A stretch of DNA of 64,000 bases from Flavobacterium collinsii (GTDB taxonomy: Bacteria; Bacteroidota; Bacteroidia; Flavobacteriales; Flavobacteriaceae). Of the stretch, positions 59,751-64,000 are shown one piece after another. The stretch spans positions 1-64,000 of the forward strand of contig NZ_CADCST010000077.1 of NCBI RefSeq assembly GCF_902804485.1, in the 5' to 3' direction. Made by a program: the position numbers and the translations under genes. The notes beneath the pieces are model-generated. The model saw nothing but the letters and a program-made list of their open reading frames with translations, ran no database searches and had not been told where the DNA came from. Position 1 is the first letter of the stretch. Each line of letters begins with the position of its first letter.

Positions 59751-62700
59751 ATAAATTTGACTTTAAATGTATGGTAGGTCTTTCCCTCATCTGAACTCCT
59801 TTACTATTAATTTTTTCATTCTCCTCTTCAACTATCTGCTCTTTATTATCAGGAGTAATTGATAATTGTATTTTCCTCTCAACCGCAGCCAATTCCGTTT
59901 TGAGTTCACTTAACCTGCTTTCCTTCGACCATATACTGGTGACCACTTCCTGAAGTATAGGCAGATCTTTTTGCAGTTCACTAATTTTCTTTTGTTCCTG
60001 CTCAATATAGCCTGGTAGTTTTTCTAGTGCACTGAGGAAATTCAAAGCTGCTGTTTGCGGATCTTTAGCTATGATACCATTATTGTAAGTATACTTAATA
60101 TTGCCTTCTCCCTGAACCAAAAAACGATTGACTTTTATATCCACACCCTCTTTTTCCGACATTTCAGTTTTGACCAATAATGTAAAACCGTATAGACTGC
60201 CAATATCTTCATATTGACCTCCCGTACGCGCTTTTTCCGCAATCTCGTTGAGTTTAGTTCCGATCTGTTTCATATCGGTATTCGATGGTAAACCATCCAT
60301 TTTTACAGGGTTGGCAATGGTACCGTCTGAATGCTTTTGTAAACGCTGCTGCAGGTTTTCCCAATCTAGGTTCATCCGTTCCAGACGTAATTGAGTTGAT
60401 TCCAGTGTAGCAGTTATATCTTCAAGCTTGTATTTGGAACTGAATTTGGAACGGTTGAACGATTGCTTTTCGCTTTCTAGCCCGGCAACTTGTTTCTCAA
60501 GTTTTGCTTTGTCCAACAGGTCTGTATTTCCAGATAGTATGGCTACATATTCAGAGAAATTCATACCCGATTTTTCATCCATACTGCCTTCATCTATGGT
60601 ACGCTTACCGAGACTGTTGTTTTTCAATTGGTCTATGAAAAGCTGTTTATTGTACAACAGGTTGAATTTATAACTGTCCAGTGATTTTTCTACAGCATAG
60701 ATAATCACATCGACCTTATTATCAGCAAAGAATTTGGCAATTTCGTTACCTTTACGAACAGCCCTCCCGTCACGTTGTGCAAGATCACTTGGCCGCCAAG
60801 GTGTGTCTAAATGATGAACAGCAACAGCTCTTTTCTGTGCATTTACACCGGTTCCAAGCATATCAGTCGAACCAAATAGTATTCGAATTTTTCCTTCATT
60901 CATACCATCGATCAGCTCCTTACGCTGCTTATCATTTTTGGCTTCCTGAATAAAACGGATTTCATTTGCCTGAATGCCATGGTCTTCCACGAGCTTGCGT
61001 TTTATTTCTGAATACACATTCCATTCTCCCGGTTTATAAGTCCCTAAATCAGAAAAAACGAACTGTGTTCCTTTCTGCTGGTTGAAACGTTTGTAATATT
61101 CAGCCAATTTTGCCGCGCAATGTGAAGCTTTGTTATCGGGATGATCTTCATATTTACTACTGATCATCCGCATATCCAATGACATTTTACGGGCATAATC
61201 CGTTGCAATCAACATCTTGGCTTTCTCTTCATTTGGAGAAAGCGGAGCTCTTCCCAACAATATTCCGTTTCCTGATTTGGCAAACTCCATAAGGTTTTTA
61301 ATAAAAACCTCTTGCTGTGGTGTTGGCGGAATGTTATAAAGCAATTCGTTTTTTTCGGGGCGGTCGATACCTATATCTTTAGCAGTTCTGTAATCCGTAA
61401 TTTCTGAGTAGAATTGTGCCAGTTCCGGTACTTTGATAAAGTAACGGAAACGTTCTTTCTGTACGATATTATTGGCTACTGAAAATTCATAATCGGTGGT
61501 TTTCCTTGCATAGATCGCTGCCCAAGCATCAAAACAATTGATTTCCTGTTTTTCCAGAGCTTGCGGACGAAGGTATTTGAATAAAAGATACAGTTCCGTC
61601 AGCGAGTTACTGATAGTTGTCCCTGAAAGAAAGGTTGCGCCCAAATCCTTTGCGGTACGCTCCTGAATTGTACGAATGGCAAAAAGCAGGTTCATAGCCT
61701 TTTGGCTTCCCTGCATATTTCCCAGCCCGGCAACCCTGTCATGACGGGTATTGAACATCAGGTTTTTAAAACGATGGCTTTCATCTACCAGTAAATGGTC
61801 AATACCCATCATTTTGAAATCGACCATATCGTCTTTTCGGTTTTCGATGTCGTGTTCCAATGTTTTAAGTTTAACTTCAAGATTTTGTTTCCGGACGATA
61901 ACTCCTTTAAGCATTCCCCTTGAAATTTCTTTACCCTGTGCTTCCAGAGCGGCAAGATTATCCTGAACACTGTCCAGTTCCCTTTGTAGAATTTCCTTTT
62001 GCATTTCAGGGGATTGTGGTATCATACCAAACTGGTCATGAGTTAGTATTACACAATCCCAGTCATTGTTCTTGATGTCACCAAAAATCCTTTGTCTTTT
62101 CGCCGGGGTAAAGTCTTCTTTTCCTGGATACAGAATTTTAGCATGAGGGTAAGCCTTACGATAGGTTTCGGCAATCTCATGAACGTTTGCTTTTAATCCC
62201 ATTATCATAGGTTTGTGCACCATTCCCAAACGTTTCATTTCCTGGGCAGCTATGCACATAATGAGGGTTTTCCCTGCACCTACCTCATGATCGCAGATTG
62301 CTCCTCCACTTAGTTTTATCATCCAGACTGCATCTTTTTGACTTGAATACAGATCTTCAATTCCAAGTGCTTTTCTATCAAGTCCCGGAAATTCCTGATG
62401 GCTTCCGTTGTACTGCGGGCGCAAAAAGCAATTAAAGGTATCGTTGTACTGAGTGGTCAGCCTATCTTTGAACTCATCGTTTTGGGCGTGAAGCCACTCT
62501 GTAAAAGCGGTACGGATTTCATCAATCTTGGTATTGGCCATTTGTATGGCTTCCATATCCCTTACTTTGACTTCCTTATCATCAATTGTAATACTCTTTG
62601 TTATATCCGGTGTTGTATTTACTAAGGCATGTTTTAGTAGTGCAATACCATCATAGGTACGGCTCTGTGATTTTACCGCATATTTATCCCATATATGCAC

Positions 62701-64000
62701 ATTCTTCTGATCGCATTTTATGTTAAAATCGTCGCTACTTTCCGAATATTGAATTCGCACATCTGTATCAAAAAGATGCGACGCGAAACGGACATATATA
62801 CCTGAAGGTATCCAACGCTCACCCAGATTAAAATCAAGTTCTTCAAATGCTATGCGTCTTGGCCTGGCTTCTTCTAAAGCGGTAAGACTTTCCTTTGCCT
62901 GAGTATCATCGGGATTACCTTCAAGGTAGGCATTCATTTCCTTTGCTTTTTCTACCACGTTTCCTGCTATCCACTGCTGGGATATTTCGTATTGCTTTTG
63001 GAATGGATTGTAGAAAATTTGTCCATGCAAAGCTTCTTTTAAATCATCGATATTCATACCACTAATGCCCGACATATAATCCAGATCCACATTGCCGTAT
63101 TTGTTCAATGATGAAGCCAGTGCTTCATCAGGATTGTCCGTTGCCAATTTGGTTATGGAAAAACTAACGGGATGTTGGAATATATCAGCCTTGTGAACCA
63201 CACCTCCAACAACACGCTCCAGAAAAGGGATTTCTTTACCGGAACTGTCGGTTTTAATAAGCTTTATGTTTTCCGCATTATTCAGATTACCGTACTTTTT
63301 TACAAACGTATCGTATAATTTGTTGAGGTTTTCTCTTTCTTCTCTATGATCAGTTTGCAGTTGTGCTTCTTTATGATAAAGGTCTAAGTAGCAATCCCGC
63401 ACCGAAATGTAGGCTTCGGCTCTTGCTTTCTGTACTGATGGCAATTGCAACGGATGGAACATTACCTGCTCCATATTACTATCTAAATCTTTGAGATAAC
63501 CCACCCAGCCTTTATCCATCACAAGGCAATCACTGCGATGAAAAGATTGAATTTCTTGAGTATAAAATGCCGGTTCAGGAATAGTATTGATGACAGCTGC
63601 CGTTTCAGCCTGAACATTTCCATTTACACTGGAAAACAGATCCCCAATGACTTCCTGCTTGTTGCTTGATTTATCTCCTTTTTTGGGTACGATAGAATCA
63701 GAAGACGTATAAGCTTGCTGCATCACACCAGTAAACAGGTCGAGTTGGTTTGCCCGATTACTTCTATTTCTTTTAGGTTGTTGTTTTTTAGTTTTAACAG
63801 GAGCAGCAACAACTCCCATATCTTCAAACAGGTCAAAAATGCTCAATTGTTTTTCTTCTTTTTCTGCAATACTAATATTTGTTACTGGCGTAAAGAATGC
63901 CTCTGTTTCCTGTTGAATGATTGCCGGTTCTTTGGTGAGAGATGTTGGTGTTACCGGAATTGGTATGACCGAATTATTAGTGCGTTCGCCATCATACAAT
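59749..64000 (-). CDS. Very large SNF2-type helicase of the ICE backbone (C-terminal part, start beyond window)
   Basis: At least 1416 aa are visible and the frame is still open at the right edge. The N-terminal visible part is Gln/Lys/Thr-rich linker with two [19 protein letters not shown] motifs. The SNF2 motor follows, with Walker [16 protein letters not shown], the DESH box [31 protein letters not shown] and motif [15 protein letters not shown] coiled coil and basic tail close it. In related elements this protein carries an N-6 adenine methylase domain at its far N-terminus, which would be outside the window. It may protect or process transferred DNA. The motor motifs are intact. Confidence 0.85.
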   Translation of the reverse strand, partial: LYDGERTNNSVIPIPVTPTSLTKEPAIIQQETEAFFTPVTNISIAEKEEKQLSIFDLFEDMGVVAAPVKTKKQQPKRNRSNRANQLDLFTGVMQQAYTSSDSIVPKKGDKSSNKQEVIGDLFSSVNGNVQAETAAVINTIPEPAFYTQEIQSFHRSDCLVMDKGWVGYLKDLDSNMEQVMFHPLQLPSVQKARAEAYISVRDCYLDLYHKEAQLQTDHREERENLNKLYDTFVKKYGNLNNAENIKLIKTDSSGKEIPFLERVVGGVVHKADIFQHPVSFSITKLATDNPDEALASSLNKYGNVDLDYMSGISGMNIDDLKEALHGQIFYNPFQKQYEISQQWIAGNVVEKAKEMNAYLEGNPDDTQAKESLTALEEARPRRIAFEELDFNLGERWIPSGIYVRFASHLFDTDVRIQYSESSDDFNIKCDQKNVHIWDKYAVKSQSRTYDGIALLKHALVNTTPDITKSITIDDKEVKVRDMEAIQMANTKIDEIRTAFTEWLHAQNDEFKDRLTTQYNDTFNCFLRPQYNGSHQEFPGLDRKALGIEDLYSSQKDAVWMIKLSGGAICDHEVGAGKTLIMCIAAQEMKRLGMVHKPMIMGLKANVHEIAETYRKAYPHAKILYPGKEDFTPAKRQRIFGDIKNNDWDCVILTHDQFGMIPQSPEMQKEILQRELDSVQDNLAALEAQGKEISRGMLKGVIVRKQNLEVKLKTLEHDIENRKDDMVDFKMMGIDHLLVDESHRFKNLMFNTRHDRVAGLGNMQGSQKAMNLLFAIRTIQERTAKDLGATFLSGTTISNSLTELYLLFKYLRPQALEKQEINCFDAWAAIYARKTTDYEFSVANNIVQKERFRYFIKVPELAQFYSEITDYRTAKDIGIDRPEKNELLYNIPPTPQQEVFIKNLMEFAKSGNGILLGRAPLSPNEEKAKMLIATDYARKMSLDMRMISSKYEDHPDNKASHCAAKLAEYYKRFNQQKGTQFVFSDLGTYKPGEWNVYSEIKRKLVEDHGIQANEIRFIQEAKNDKQRKELIDGMNEGKIRILFGSTDMLGTGVNAQKRAVAVHHLDTPWRPSDLAQRDGRAVRKGNEIAKFFADNKVDVIIYAVEKSLDSYKFNLLYNKQLFIDQLKNNSLGKRTIDEGSMDEKSGMNFSEYVAILSGNTDLLDKAKLEKQVAGLESEKQSFNRSKFSSKYKLEDITATLESTQLRLERMNLDWENLQQRLQKHSDGTIANPVKMDGLPSNTDMKQIGTKLNEIAEKARTGGQYEDIGSLYGFTLLVKTEMSEKEGVDIKVNRFLVQGEGNIKYTYNNGIIAKDPQTAALNFLSALEKLPGYIEQEQKKISELQKDLPILQEVVTSIWSKESRLSELKTELAAVERKIQLSITPDNKEQIVEEENEKINSKGVQMRERPTIHLKSNL

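Noticed and set aside
1..64000. CRISPR arrays, rRNA genes, complete insertion sequences
   Set aside because: I looked for regular spaced repeats, rRNA-like sequence and transposase motifs with terminal repeats on both strands and saw none. The only regular repeats are the three iterons at 51133-51173.

Overview
The window is AT-rich DNA from a member of the Bacteroidota, most likely a Flavobacterium- or Chryseobacterium-like flavobacterium. Three things point there: CTnDOT-type tra genes with their usual DUF families, a PRTRC locus of the Bacteroidota kind, and promoters of the TAnnTTTG type. Nearly the whole window reads as one integrative and conjugative element (ICE). Its left end lies near position 500 and its right end lies beyond position 64000.

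Layout. (1) 1-502: a 134-bp direct repeat, each copy carrying the 3' end of a GIY-YIG nuclease gene and a tRNA-like 3' half; this is probably chromosome plus the attachment region. (2) 429-2260: a large serine recombinase with a small upstream gene. (3) 2261-3459: mostly non-coding, with a decayed ChrB-like chromate-resistance gene at 3103-3342. (4) 3460-23582: a long one-direction copper/silver resistance cluster. It holds Cys/His-rich and DUF3347 periplasmic proteins, a haem-binding protein, a CusA-type RND pump split into two frames, a TolC-like channel, two CusB-like adaptors, a copper P-type ATPase, a nuclease-like protein, DUF2911 and DUF305 proteins, and a multicopper oxidase fused to an outer-membrane barrel. 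(5) 24583-30373: a conserved-looking stem-loop, ssb, a DUF932 gene and a PRTRC locus, including a 58-codon gene hidden in another frame. (6) 30622-31848: an ArsR-type regulator with a palindromic operator, merTP and a GDCCVxC protein. (7) 32057-41529 on the minus strand: traQ-traO-traN-traM-traL-hypothetical-traK-traJ-traI-traG-traF-traE. (8) 41760-49125 on the plus strand: a tight four-gene cassette (nuclease-like, NdpA-like, GHKL ATPase, AlbA-HEPN) placed between traE and traD. (9) 49127-50947 on the minus strand: traD, traB and traA (ParA). (10) 50948-51618: an oriT-like inverted repeat and three 16-bp-spaced repeats, followed by mobA, mobB (relaxase), a membrane protein and mobC (coupling protein). 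(11) 56159-59687: a scar holding a PHP-gene fragment and a second, divergent mobC tail, then a DUF4297-HerA defence pair. (12) 59749-64000 on the minus strand: the C-terminal part of a very large SNF2-type helicase.

How it fits together. The recombinase integrates and excises the element. The mob proteins nick and pilot the DNA, and the tra proteins build the type IV secretion channel. SSB, PRTRC and the ParA/TraB pair probably serve replication or maintenance. The cargo is copper/silver and mercury handling plus at least two defence-type cassettes set into two sites of the transfer backbone. The strongest candidate for an undescribed system is the four-gene cassette at 41760-49125, which runs antisense inside the tra operon. 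The PHP/mobC' scar at 56429-56791 suggests that the slot downstream of mobC has exchanged defence cargo before.
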